Source: Cheilinus undulatus (lineage: Eukaryota; Chordata; Actinopteri; Labriformes; Labridae). From it: 64,000 nucleotides of DNA. Within the stretch, counting starts at the first letter, position 1. Each line of letters opens with the position of its first letter. The notes under the pieces were generated by a model, which was not told where the DNA came from, did not search any database, and saw only the letters and a program-made list of their open reading frames with translations. A program made the position numbers and the translations under genes. The stretch lies in the NCBI RefSeq assembly GCF_018320785.1, contig NC_054869.1, positions 43,427,789 to 43,491,788 of the forward strand, in the 5' to 3' direction. Of this stretch, positions 25,101-37,624 are shown piece by piece.

Positions 25101-27853
25101 TCTGGTAATTAAAACAAGAAGTCAGCCAATACTGGGTATCAAGGACTTCTGTTTTTTTTTTGTTTTTTGGTATGAAAATTGATATCAAAATAAATTCAAC
25201 TTGAATTGCGTAAATGTAAAAATAAACTATCATGACAAACCTTTAATTAAAAGATTTTTTTAATTGATTATTTTAATCCGAAGAATATGGAGCTAGGAGG
25301 TTTCAAAAAGTGATGACCATGTCGGGGTGGCAATTTTCTTACAAATTTGAAATTTTGTTGATGACTTAAAGCTGTCAGCATTAATGCATGTGATGCGGTT
25401 AAGCATAATTAGTGAATTGTTTTTTTTTACTGCATGCTTTATTGCCGTTTTTAGCACACTTTAAGTCACTGCCACCTCTCCCTGCTGCCACAGTGATGTA
25501 AAATAAACCCACCACTGCTCCTTAATGTCTCATTTCACTTTTAAAAAACTCAGCTCAGTGGACAAGTCAAGTCATCTGCAGCGTGTGTTATCAAACATTT
25601 ACCTTTTCTACCGTTTCCTTATTTTCCTTTTCAATAGTTAAGTTCATGTCATAATCTGAGCTATCCTGATTTTCCTTGTTTTCTTTTAAAGAAAGTACAA
25701 AAATCCAAAAAAAGGGTTTTAAATGTCAAAAGGTGACAAAAAGGAGATTAATGGTGATTTGCGTTTGAAGTTCTGTGATGAATCATGGTTAAAGACAACC
25801 CTCGGATTAGTTCTTGCCTTACAGTTTTATGTTTTTACTATGAAGTTGACTAATTACAGTTCACAACTTTGTTTTTCTCTTTGTCTTTCTCCATTTTCCA
25901 GCCAATTTTCCTGACTCTGTGGTGGACCATCTTCCAGCAGATATCAGCACTGGGATCTACTATGGCTGGGCCTGTGTTGGTAATGGTGATGTCTACAAAA
26001 TGGTGATGAGCATTGGCTGGAACCCTTACTATAAAAACACCAAGAAATCCATGGTTAGTACAAGAAAGCGCAGCATTCACTGATTCTTTTAGTAAAAGAA
26101 AGAAAGAAAGAAGGAAGAAATTTTACTCAAAAAGAAAGCACAGCTACTAATACTAGTACTACTATTAATAATGATTGTGGTAATAATAGCTTAAGATTAT
26201 TATAGTGCCCTTCTATGGACCCAAGCATACTTTACACAAGAGTAGAAGAAGTAACACACAAACACAGGACAAAAGAAAAGAAATTATTCTGTAGATGGAG
26301 GAAGAAAAGCAGGATGGCAAGTAAATTATGGGTGTTTTCACACCTCTAGTCTGGCTGATCTGGTCTTAATCATAGACCAGCTTGTTGTTTTTTAAGTTTG
26401 GTCTGTGTTCACATGGAGATTTTAACAGGCGGACCAAATTATCCACTTATGTGCAAGGAAAATGCTCTGTAATTGGGTGGAATTTCATGTGGTTTATGAA
26501 TGCTTTTGCAAAATACATGGGTATACAACTCTGATTCTTTGACCCAAGACAAAAACACATGAAACTAATAATTCTGAGTCACAGAATATATAATAAATCA
26601 AATGACTGAGGAGACAGTATATCAAATGATTGAAATAAATGCAACACCATTACCAAATTACCTTTTTCACAAACAGCTGCACTTAAATAGTAACAGCAGA
26701 AGATGACATTTTAAAGGAGAGATCCAAAAACAGCCAGTCTGTTTAAAGAGGAACTTGCTGAGTATGCATTGCAGCATAGTGTGGGTCTGTTGTGTTTAAT
26801 GATTGATGTTGGATCACAATATTTCTCCCAAACAAACTTACTAAGTACATTTGCTTGCTTGAGAGTGATATCCATGTAGTGTGGGAAACAGCAGCCTTAC
26901 AAGAGTAAGAAAACGACCATGCGTACAATTGTTTCTAAAGATCCTTTAGGCTCTGTGCTTTTTGCTAAACCAGCTTCCAAACCCACTTGAACATATGTTA
27001 AAAATCACAAAGTATCATTGAGTTAGGTCAGATTGAAGTTGGTTCATTTTCTCACTAAAAATGAATGAACAGCACTAGAGTCCAAATGAAAGTGCACAGA
27101 CACCCACCTTTTCAAGCAGTCTTGATCCAGTTGTTTGATTCATCAAAGTTCAACTGATAGATTTCAGACCAGCATAAAGGATCCAAACAGGTTAGGTGTA
27201 CAAGAGCCCTACATAGCCTGTACTGGAAGTAAAGATGAAATCACAAGCCCACGTCTTTCCCCACAGCTTTTGCTATAAATCATATATCTCACAACAAGGC
27301 TGAATATTTGTATTCAAAAGTGATTAGCCACCCATTGAAACTGGCACTTACTTGATGTGACCCTTCAGTGCACATGAATGCTGTTGGTTTAACATTTGAT
27401 ATCATGACATGACTACTTGATGGATGCATGCAACTGCCTTATGATGTTGTTTTTTTGTCGTTGTTTAGGAGACACATATTATTCACACATTCAAAGAGGA
27501 CTTCTATGGGGAGATTCTCAGTGTAGTGATGGTGGGCTACATCCGCCCGGAGAGAAGCTTCGACTCACTTGGTACGACTATAGCTCATATAATTCTCTCT
27601 CAAACAACTATTTTTCTTTGTTTCAAACCTCTGACGCTCACTTTGCCCTCTCTGATCTCTAACATTTTCATGTCCTTCAGAGGCCCTCATTACGGCTATA
27701 AACAACGACATTGAGGAGGCAAAGGTCAAACTGGATCTTCCCGAGCATCTCAAACTGAAAAACGACAACTTCTTCACCAGCCCCCCCAGCTCGTCTGCAG
27801 ATCTGCCCCCCAACAAGGCATCCACATCTCAGACTATTATGAACGGTCACTGA
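22178..27853 (+). CDS. rfk: Riboflavin kinase
   Basis: Exons: 22178-22259, 25902-26053, 27469-27571 and 27681-27853, 510 nt, 169 aa. All junctions are GT/AG and in phase. The cytosolic enzyme phosphorylates riboflavin with ATP to make FMN. Visible hallmarks are MKSLPYFCRGEVIRGFGRGS at the start, the nucleotide and metal-binding PTAN motif (residues 26-29, split by intron 1), DISTGIYYGWACVG, and Glu79 as the first residue of exon 3, which I take to be the catalytic base. HTFKEDFYGEIL, YIRPERSFDSL and EHLKLKNDNFF follow, and the protein ends IMNGH as human RFK does. Compared with the 155-residue human form, a Ser/Pro-rich stretch of about 14 residues is inserted before that tail. Intron 1 (3.6 kb) and intron 2 carry transposons. 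Confidence 0.96.
23019..24308. mobile_element. hAT-like non-autonomous element in rfk intron 1
   Basis: The ends TAGGGATGCACTAATACC and GGTGTCTGTGCATCTCTA are imperfect inverted repeats of the type found on many hAT MITEs. The flanks GTACGCAT and GTGAACAT may be a decayed 8-bp target duplication. No transposase frame was seen. A SINE is nested inside at 23631-23819. Confidence 0.55.
23631..23819 (-). mobile_element. tRNA-derived SINE with intact target duplication
   Basis: On the minus strand the head GGCCTGAGTGGTTAAGGCGC (A box) and GGTTCGAATCCTGCC (B box) resemble a tRNA. The body follows and then a poly(A) tail, seen as a T run from about 23631. A perfect 15-bp duplication, GAAAAGTTAACTTTT, flanks it at 23616-23630 and 23820-23834. 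It appears to be a recent insertion. Confidence 0.88.
24345..24732. mobile_element. MITE with GGCCTTGTCCACACGGAGAC ends
   Basis: Left AGGCCTTGTCCACACGGAGA and right TCTCTGTGTGGATGGGGCCT are inverted repeats around a 390-bp non-coding body in rfk intron 1. A degraded relative of the interior lies at 62440-62510. Confidence 0.7.
26094..26300. repeat. (AAAG)n microsatellite and LINE-tail-like fragment
   Basis: An AAAGAAAGAAAG run at 26094-26118 is followed by TATTATAGTGCCCTTCTATG and similar sequence, resembling a reversed L2-type 3' tail. Located in rfk intron 2. Confidence 0.45.
26331..27212. mobile_element. Possible hAT-like MITE in rfk intron 2
   Basis: The left end GGGTGTTTTCACACCTCTAG and right end AGGTGTACAAGAGCCCTA are weakly complementary. 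There is no coding content. Boundaries and class are tentative. Confidence 0.35.
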
Positions 27854-30800
27854 CAGCTGGCTGTGACTGCAGCACATAAACACACAACCACAACAACACA
27901 GAGGTTTCTATGAATACACAGGTGCGTGCAAACTCATTAAAATGCACAGCCTTGTTTGAGATCTCTCAGCTGTCACCATGGCTGCACATGGACTGACTAT
28001 AACCAACCAATCTTTTTTTTATACCAGTTTTATTTATTTTTGCTGCTTCATTTCCTGTACGGCCATCATTTGATAGATTATGTTAATTTTTGTAAAATAA
28101 TACCAGATTGCCTCTTTAACAGCACAACTCAGCATGAATCTCCTGGGCGTCACTGTTCCCTCTGCTTATTAGAATTCTTTTAGGTGAGAAAACAGGATTC
28201 GGGATGATAGTGGCCACAAAGTAAAAGTTATGATCATTTAAATAACATAAGTAGACTGTAAACTTGACCCTGTGATCACCACAGAGGAAAGTTGTCAAAC
28301 TTTTTAATACTTCTTTACTTTTTTTGAAACCACATTGTGTCAATGATACACTATCCATTATTTTTTTTTACATCCAAAAGTACTGAAAATGAACTAAGTT
28401 AGAACAAAATCAGATATACAGTTGTATTTCCAACCCAAAGCAGCCATGACGTGAGAGAGCAGAAGCACTACACTTCCTCTGAGGAACTATTTTATTTAGG
28501 GTATTGATCATTTTCAGGAAATGTTGTTTATTTTGTGTGTCATTGCATAGACCAGTTTGGAGTAGATGTCGGGATTACGTTTCAACAGCTGCGCACACAT
28601 ACTGGTGGCAGAAAGACAGCGGCAGCAAGTGGAGAGAAACGCAGAGAAGCAAATCAGGTACCTGGTATAAGGGAGTCAATGTCTTATGTTGCCATAGGAT
28701 GTCAGAATTGGAATGCAAAACAACAAAAGTCCAGTCTAAAATAGTCTTTAAAGCAGAACAAAGATGTTAATGGTTGTTTATAAAGTAGCAGAAGCTGTAT
28801 TTATAGTTATTTAAATGTTTTTTGTATCAAACATTACGCAACTAATCAACAGAGTCCACTGTAATCCAGCCATACAAGCACAACTCACCACCAGTATGTA
28901 GTTGTTTGGCTTGTTTTGTCTCATAAAGCTATATTTATGTCCTTGCTGCTGTCTAGGTGTTACAGTTTAAATAGCGACTGTGTTACCTGGTGACTTTCAG
29001 CGAAATGTAGTTGTGGTTGTTGTTACAACGGATGTTAAATTTGGAAGTTTCCTCACAAATGTCTTTGTGAAGTTTTGTTTTAGGCATACTATATATGATG
29101 AGTATTTTTGACCTTTTTTAAGATAAAAGGACACTAAACAAATAACTGTAATGACAAAAAACAAGATCCACAGAGACAGTCGACATTACGCCATAGTTTG
29201 GGGAAGGACTTCCTAAGAGTCCTTTTGCTGAGCCTGCAACGCTGCAAATGCATGGATTTGAAACTCAGATGCTAATGCTAACCAACAATCAACAGAGGTG
29301 GAGGTGTTAAAAACTTATCAGAAATGATTGATGTCCATATGCTATAAAAGGCTGAGCACATTTAATAAGTCATTCTGTCATCGCCAGATATTTCTTCCTG
29401 CATGGTTAAATTGCATGGTAAGAGATAAAATTGCATCCTCTGGGGATATGATGAATTAGAGTTCATATAAACTAGTCCAACATTAATGGTACTCCTGAAT
29501 ATTGTTTGGATAAGGAGTCAGAATGTTAAAGTGACATGTCATAAACTACTGACACAGACTTTTGGATTTTGAGTTCCACAGTTGAACAAAGCTTGTTCTC
29601 CCACCAGACGGCTTGCAGCCACAATGTCCTCCTGTTACCTCTGTACTCCCTTTGGGTAAATATAAAACAAAAAAATCAAAGATCTGGATTCAAAGTTTGT
29701 TTGTAGAGCAGAAGGCCATGCACGCAGCAGCTCTTTAGCGTTGTGATGCCAACTCTATTTCTGTTAATACGTCTTTATAATTGCTCACGCATTCATTATG
29801 GCAGTGTAATGTTTGTTTGGCATCAGGCTCTGTCTTCGTCTCTCCTCTCAGATTTATTTTACATGCAGAATTTGAGCAGTGATAACATCTTATGCCCCCT
29901 GTCAGAGCCTACAGGTGGATGCTAGGGTGGAGGGGGGTTAAACGTGAGAGCGGAGTGCTGCTTCAGGACAAAGAGCAGAGCAGAGGAAGAGACCAGGAAT
30001 CTTGCAGGTTGAGTAGTCCTCCAAATTAGGAGACCGTGATTTTGATGCATGTCAGGTGTGAATCATTAAAATTGGGTATGACTGTCTGAACTATCTTGCA
30101 GGCGTCACTCTGTCTCGTAGAAAGTCGCCACTTAACACGGTCACTCATTATACTGTTAACACTAGGCAGTAAATTTGTCTTTACCACACAGAAACAACCT
30201 GACACATCTTGGTATTTAGTGTCAGTATAGACGCTGAGCGTCTCCACAGGGTTTACAAAGATGTCCGCCCACTGTAACTTTGTTAGATTGTTGACTCACT
30301 GAGCAGACGGTGAGTCCATCTCAGGAAATCTCAACCAGTCTAAAAGACTCATCACTGTAAAACAACTTGTCTGCTGACAAACTATTAAGATAATTGAATA
30401 AGATATTCAGGTAGTCCAGAACTTTCTGGTGTGAACTGACTTTCTGCCACCAGTTAGGCTCCGCCCACTAAATACACCTCACTGTATAAAGTTACAGAAA
30501 CAGTCTATAACGGTGTCAAATTTCAGTTTGTGTTCAGCCACCCTTTTTAACGTGAAGATAAGAAGTCAACATTTATCACTTATGGGTGTCTAGGAGGTCA
30601 TTTTATTGTTGCCTTATCAAAACTGGCATCGATATTGCTTGACTTAACCAGTATAGTCATAAAATTCTGGTATTGTGACAACTCTACAGTCTAGCCATGC
30701 TTCTTTTTCTGCAGCCATCTCTTTCTGGTCAGAGAGAACGTCTGGGCATTATTATCTGTAACAGAACACCGCCTGCAGTGTTAAGAGGAATTTATGCAAC

Positions 30801-32310
30801 AATGTGGCTTAATGCAAGGCATCTGTGTGCAGACAAGGAGATTAAATCTGGAAATGATATAACTGTAATGTTGTTAAAGTATTCTTGCTTCCTCCTTTCA
30901 TTTTCCTCTTGAGGAATTTTAATCAGCCCTTTACTGTGTATCACTGCCCTCAAAGTGAATGATTATATGATCTGGAAGATTAGATTTGCTTTATTTTATT
31001 ACATTATCTTAATTTCTTTTAGACCGAAATTGTGTAATAATTAGTGGTGTGCTTAATTATCCAGTGATATTCGTGTGAAAATATCTTAAATGAATACTTT
31101 TTAAGATGATTTTCATGTGTGTCCTCTGAATTTCAAGAGGAGTTGTGTTTCTCCTTCCCCTTTCTACCATTAAAAGTTTTTAAATGGTTATAAAAGTGTA
31201 GATGATCCAAGAATTACTAAAACAGAGTGTCCTGGCATGTTCTTATGCAGGACTGTTACTTCTTAATTTCTTGCCTTTCATTAACAACAGCTTTTCTGAT
31301 GCTCAGACCTGTAGTTCACCAGCGTCTGTGTTTGTTACAGAGAGTAAAACATTACTAGATAAGATAAAATCAGTCCTCACACGGCTCCTGCTGTCTGCTC
31401 TGATAGTTACAAAGGGCAAAAGTCCTGCGGTGTTAAAACGTGACTTTAAACTGTAAACATATAAAAGGATGATCATGCAGAAGTAGAAAAGCCCTGCTAT
31501 ATATCTGCTATCTTCATAGACATTACAGCTGTTCTTTCATCTCAAACACACCACACTCGACACATCTGTAAGCTGCTCTGAGAGCCTCTATTTTTTTAGT
31601 TCTGCTTGTGTACTTGTGCTTATTTAACTTTTACAGAGTATGAACAAAAGATCTTTAACTAGAAATGTCTAAAGTCCTGTGAAGCCCTGTAAATAATTGT
31701 TTTTAATAATTATATCTCTATATAAAAGTCTAGCTGAGTGATTTTTGCAGTTGAAGTTTGGATTGTGTTTTAAAATGTTTAAGGGGTGAAAGATATGGCT
31801 GCAACTTAAAAGTGTTGACACTTGTCATGCAATAGCTGCTGTAATCCTTTCCAAAGAAAATGTCTATTTTGACCTCTTCAGCCACGTTGGTTTCTTGACT
31901 GATGGAAGAAAAAGGGTTGACGTTATGTAAATGTATAAAAATGGTGTGTTGATGCCTATGAAAGAATGAAGAAGCACTGCAGGAAGCTGTACTTTACTAT
32001 AACTATACACTGACTGATACAGATAACTTTCCTTGCAACATTATCCATTACTTTTGTTGTCTAGAGCACTTAAGAAACCTCACTGTACCTTTGATTTTGC
32101 TTCCTCAAAGATAGGAAGGATGTTTTCATCACACTTTTGTCTCGCTGCAATATTACAGCATGGTTCGAGAGTTTTCCACGGTCATCGTTAAAGTTCATCT
32201 AGTTCATCAGGGACCAGGGTTACTGCATGTGAAGTTAAAGTTCAGCTCATCTTTTATGTCTTCATTCTTCTGTCAAACATGATTTTAACAAATAAATAGT
32301 TTTATCAAAC
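27854..32310 (+). other. rfk 3' UTR and flank
   Basis: This 4.4-kb stretch after the rfk stop is poor in recognisable transposons. The first canonical AATAAA is at 32291-32296, so a long 3' UTR is possible; a weak ATTAAA lies near 27936. A fragment of a dispersed repeat (TATGGGTGTCTAGGAGGTC) sits at 30570-30690. No other gene was seen. Confidence 0.35.
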
Positions 32311-32688
32311 TACACTGGTCAGTCATTATTTCCTGATGTCAGTTGCAAACATGTGCTTATTCATTCATAACATTTAACTGAATCACATGCTAGTTTAATA
32401 CTGTGAATAGATGTCCATCCTTCAAAAACACTGTATTATCAAAGACTAAAACCTGGAAATTCCCTTCAAACGGCCTCTCATGAACCTTGTGATCCATGCT
32501 CTTGTTAAATCACACCTTAGTAAAAATCAAGTTTTCTGAGCTGTTCATGTCAACGGCAGACGTCCTTGAGTTAATGTTTCGTCTCTTCGAGTCCAGAGTG
32601 AGATAACACTGAACTGAACCTGTTTGCTTCGCACTCAGGGTAAAGGTTTAAACACAACAGTGTTTAAACAAACAATTTACCAAGACAG

Positions 32689-32970
32689 TCTAGCTGCAGA
32701 CCTCCACTCTTGCAAGCTCCACTCTGAGATCTGAGATCCCCTCCACCGTCAGAAGGATGTGACACCAGGATATGAATATTTGCTTAGCTTTAGCTTAGGT
32801 TTAGCATTTTAATATCAACTGGTTCGGTTTAGGGGCACCTCATTGGGGTAGGTGTATATTCACTACGCCAGGCCGTGCAGTAGCAGACCCCAACACCTAC
32901 AGGCTTCCGCTTCACATTTAAGGAGCCGTTAAGCCGAATGACAGTGGAGGTCTGTAGCTGGACCCCTCTC
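32689..32970. mobile_element. Short MITE with inverted ends
   Basis: The left end CTAGCTGCAGACCTCCACT and right end AGTGGAGGTCTGTAGCTGG are near-perfect inverted repeats around about 240 bp. A probable diverged relative spans 34753-35656 (CAGTCTGGCTGTAGACC on the left, AGGTCTGCAGTAG on the right), with a TAGCTA-rich interior. Confidence 0.6.
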
Positions 32971-33059
32971 CCTTAATGAGTAATTGGAAACATGATCGAA
33001 CCAGGAGGCAGGACAGAACAAAAGTGCTTAAAATGCATTCAGTCAGGAACACTCATCAT

Positions 33060-33335
33060 ACATTTAATCATTTTATTGCAAAATGGGTGTAAAGTTTTAC
33101 TCTGCTCAAAAGATGCTCCGTGAGTTTGTCAAGCAGCCTGCTTTGACTTTCCAGGGAGTACAGAAACCCCCATATGTATAGATACATTTATGACAATATG
33201 TATTGACTACAATAAAATAAGTGTGAAAGCAAATAATCCATAGTAGCACGAATGTGAATATGAGGGTGAAACAAGCTTTATGCTATAAAGGAGGAGGCTG
33301 GGGTGGAGGAGGTTAAGCTTTACCAGCAACGTGGC
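33060..33335 (+). repeat. Dispersed repeat, copy 2 (partner at 1.43 kb)
   Basis: Direct-orientation match to 1430-1722, ending TATAAAGGAGGAGGCTGGGG. It abuts an R-family copy on its right. Confidence 0.75.
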
Positions 33336-33342
33336 AAGATTC

Positions 33343-33836
33343 GCTGTTTCTCACTGGTGAACCAGTCTTGCAAAACTCCAGTCTGAACCGTTTGGGCCCT
33401 GTTAGAAAGTGACAGGGCCAATCAGCGACGAAGGGCAGCACTTTCAGGCGCGGCGGAGTTGTGCCGTAAGCAAGGAGCAACAAGAGGCAGATGTAATTAT
33501 GGTGGAAGAGCTTAGCATGGATGCTGTTAAAGTGCCAGTTTTATCAGAACTTGCCTACATTTCTTTGTTACAAGAAGAACAAAGAACAGAAGTGAGTTGA
33601 TTTCTTTTCAACAACGACAAATGTTGTGTACTGACGTGTCTACAGTCAAAATGGCTCGCGTTATCCTTTCGTAGCTGCACACGTGGTTGCGGCTACGTCA
33701 TGTGTTTTGTTGCTCATAGTGGCCTGTAAAGATGTGACAGAACGTTCATCCAATCACACTCCGAGTTTTTTTCAATTCCTCTGCCCTTTTTCAAACGCTT
33801 GGTATTGAAGGTTTTCTAGATGGATGTGTGAAACAA
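33343..33836 (+). repeat. R-family repeat (copy A) with helicase-like ORF start
   Basis: It shares CTGTTTCTCACTGGTGAA, GTGACAGGGCCAATCAGCGA, and the 3' block TGTGACAGAACGTTCATCCA with TCTAGATGGATGTGTGAAAC, with copy D at 54250-54800. The reading frame at 33409-33600 includes SELAYISLLQEEQRTEVS, which resembles the region before the Walker motif of RecQ-type helicases, and then ends. No helicase motif follows. A tiny Tc1 scrap (NLIEMLWHGLKHA) lies just beyond, at 33846-33885. Confidence 0.6.
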
Positions 33837-36513
33837 AAGTGAATTTAAATCTGATTGAGATGCTATGGCATGGCCTTAAACATGCTGGAAAAATGGACCT
33901 TTCTCAAGTCCTTTTTATCTCAGGTGGGGTTTATGTCTTTTACAGCACTGTGTACAGGCTGCCTATTGAAATCTGAACATTGTCTTAACTGTCCAAAAAC
34001 ATTGGCAATGTTTCTGTGCCCAAACATTGCAGTTGTATGTTTGCAACCTAAGACAGTTTGAAAGATTTTACTTGTATTTTTTATTATTTAAAACAAGAAA
34101 TCACCCAGTATTTGGTGCCTCAGACTTTTGTCATGTCAATTTTAAAACTCTGGCATCTTTACAACCTGTAGTGCAGAGAGGAGTCATTTTCATTTACAAT
34201 ACATGATGGGAAGCAAGCAGGATTGCTTTTTATCTTAGCCAGGTGAACAACCCAGAAGTCAAAACACTGGAAAAGAGAATATTTGCAGCACAGTCCAGAT
34301 AAATTACTTCTCAGACCTTTTTGCCATGTCTTTGGAGGAAATTAAACATTCACAGACATATGGAGGTCAGCATTTCACTGGAGCCAAAGCAAAAAGAAAC
34401 AACTTAGTAAAAGTGATCTACCCAAAGTATCCTTGGTTACAGATCAGTTTGTGCTTTAATGTTCTTCAGTCAGCCATAACATGACCACTGACAGGTATCA
34501 GTTTGTCCTCCATGCTTTGGAAGCATGTTAAATGGGTGAGGATGTAAGTGACTTTGACAGGAACTCAATTTTGATGGTTAGATGAAGTCAGGGCATTTCT
34601 TTTACTACAGATCTTGCTGTGTGTTCAGTCTGCAGCAGTCAGTACAAAAGAGGTTTAAGGAAAAGAAACTGATGATCCAATAACAGGATCATGAGTGATC
34701 AAAGTCAGCATTGTCAGATTCAACAGAAATAAAACTGGGCCAGACAGTTTTATCCAAGACAGTCTGGCTGTAGACCTTTCATCTCTGACCGCCCCTCTTG
34801 CAGACCGTTCATATGAGGCGCCATCTGTCATAACGTAAGTGCCTTAATGAAATGGGGTTTTTTTGTTTGTTTTTTGTAAATTCACTTTAATTCAGAAACA
34901 AAGTCTGGCAGTTACATCCATGAAATAACCATATTGCAAGCATTTCTTAAATAAAACAGAAAAAAGGTCGAAGGTCAAAACTGGGATTAATTAATGTATA
35001 GACCCATTTCAGATGTACACTTTAGCTTCATTAGGTTTAGCTAAAACTAACATAGCTATGATAGCTACATAGTTAATGTAACCATGTAAGCCAGTGTAGC
35101 TATGTTAGCTTTAGCAATATCAGCTCCAGGAAGTCTAGCTAATGCTAATGTAGTTACACGTAGATAAGATGGTTGGATAAAAAGCTTAGTTAGCTTTTGC
35201 AAATGTATCACAAGCTAAAGTAGTTTTGTTAGCTTTGGCTTGCTCACAGATATGTAGCTATTTTACATAAATAAAATATGGGTTTATAAGATTTTTAAAA
35301 TTTAAAAGGCATACAGTCTTCAGCTAACCTTCACAGCTTATGTAGCTGTAGTAGCTTTGTTTGCTTTAATTTTAGCTAAGTTGGCTGTGTTAGAGTGTTT
35401 TCATGGAGGATAAGGATTTTTCTGTAAGCAGACTGTTTACTTGGCTTAATTAAACATTTTGTAATTAGGTTTTTCAGGTCAGGTGTTTGACCTTTAACTT
35501 TAGGTATTCTCACCCTTAACTTAACCCTTACCTCAACACTATCCAGAAGTTTAATCTGATTTTATTTTAAAGGTTTTACATGCATTTACATTCTGACACA
35601 CAGCATCTCACTGTAGTAGTCTGCAAGAGGGGGGGTCCGAGAGCTTAGGTCTGCAGTAGTGATGGGAATTGCACCTCTTTAGAGATCATGATCATTCAGC
35701 TCTGTTCAGCAAGAAGAGCCAGCTCTTTAGACTATACGACTCTTCAGTCTGTACTACTTTAACTTTTAATAAGTCAGACAAGTTAAACATGTTTTCAACC
35801 ATGATTGAAACTGCATATATTTCTCAAAAATTGCTAGACTAAAGCCTTTAATTCTCGAAATAACACAATTTTTATGTAATGCTTGATATAAAACTATAAT
35901 TTTAAGACTCTCAACAGTGTGCAGGCTCTGATCGTTCATGCTAAAGAGCAAGTAGATTCGTCTCGTTCATGACTGACACATCACTAAGGGACACGTATAA
36001 ACATTCTATCCATCATTACTCTCTAAACACTCTGTACTATCATTGCCATAGCTGTGGTTGTTATGCTTCCTCCTTCAGTCAGTTTGCTCCTGTTGGTCCT
36101 GGTACTGTTCCACGTAATGAACCCAATCATGCCTGATTGGCTTTCCTTGGTGGCTTTCCCACACAAGGATTCTGATCATTAATGTTGAGCATCCTTAACA
36201 CTGACTATATCAAGTTGGAGCGTCCCTGATCATCTTCAGAGAAGATTGGACAGGGAAAGATCCTTTTCAACACATTTAAAACCACAGGAAAATCTGGCAA
36301 GGTAATCTTAAGAATGATTCGATAATTAGGCCTTTGCTGACTTTAGCTTGAAGGGGGAAATCAGGCCAAAAATTGTACACTGCTTTAGCTGTGCATGTAA
36401 ATGACTGAACTAGCTACCAGGTCAGTTGAGACTGTCTTCTTCTAAGCCGTTTTAGTAGACAATACCATACAGCTTTATATTAAGTAGCATACAACACTTT
36501 TTAACTGAAAAGA

Positions 36514-36519
36514 TTTATT
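36514..36519 (-). other. Candidate pcsk5 polyadenylation signal
   Basis: TTTATT on the plus strand is AATAAA on the minus strand, about 690 nt past the pcsk5 stop at 37209. Confidence 0.35.
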
Positions 36520-37208
36520 TCTGAAAATATTAACAACAAAAATGAACAGAAATATGATTATTCAAACACCATGTCAAATGGAAATACTTCAATGAGGTGA
36601 AGGTGTTGGAAAATATCCTAGTAAACCAAATTTTCAAGTAACAATCACATATTTTAAAGAGGCAAAACACTAGAATTTAAAAAAAAGTCAGCACCGATGT
36701 TGACTAGTTAACACATCTGACACAATCACTTCAGAGGACTAATTATTTAGATTTACGCATCGACTTAATTTGTCTGTCCAGGCTTGAACCAGATTTTCTT
36801 AGTGTGCTTAAACGTACAGTATTTTTGTTCTAAGAATTGATTGCATGTAAGATAAGTACCTGCAAAGAAATAGTTTGAACACATTCAGTTATCATGGAAA
36901 ACAAGCCAACTAACTGTTATAAACTGTAACTTTACTATGGTAAAAACACGTTAAAGAGGGTTTGATCAAGTTTGATGAAAAGATGTCTTGTCTTGTCCGA
37001 AAGGTATGACACAACCAGTGCCAAAAAAATGCAATTACACAGCAAAAACTCAAATCCAAGCAGGTGTATTTGTCTAATTTCTTGTCAAAAATACTTAATT
37101 ACACTTGTTTAAAGCCACATTCACCTGAAAAGTAGAGATAAAAATCTTAGTTTGAGCTATTAAACAAAAATAAGGTCTTGTTCAACAGGCCACAGGTCTT
37201 TTGTTCCT

Positions 37209-37624
37209 TCATTTGTATGAGTACGTCTCATCATCGTACTCAAGCTCGATCTCATCCTCATCCAAGAGTCCATACTTAAACTTTCTATACACCGTCCCAT
37301 CTTGTCCCATGTACACAATGTCTTCATCATCGTCGTCTTCGTCCTCCTCGCCCTCACACTCAGTGATCCGGTCGCTGTATTCCCCAAATGAAGACGTGGT
37401 GGGCCGTGCACCGATGCCTCCGTTTGTGTCCAGTTGCTCATAGCCTCCAGGCTTTGTTTTGGGGAGGATGGCGCGTGAGTTGGATCGAGCGTTGAGAAAG
37501 AGGAAGACCCCTCCACCGATAGCAAGTACCAGGAGGACGCAGGCAGTGATGAAGAGTTTGGAGGTCCTGTGTTGAATGTCCCAAGTTTCCCTCATAAGAA
37601 AGTTGACTGACATGATGCACTCGT
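37209..37624 (-). CDS. pcsk5: pcsk5 terminal exon: transmembrane segment and acidic tail
   Basis: After a short luminal stretch, the segment LFITACVLLVLAIGGGVFLF forms a single membrane span. The tail has two acidic clusters, ECEGEEDEDDDDEDIVYMG and LLDEDEIELEYDDETYSY, separated by QDGTVYRKFKYG. In PC5/6B such clusters direct TGN and cell-surface trafficking (known from the mammalian protein). The exon identifies the gene as the membrane-bound isoform. Confidence 0.93.
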
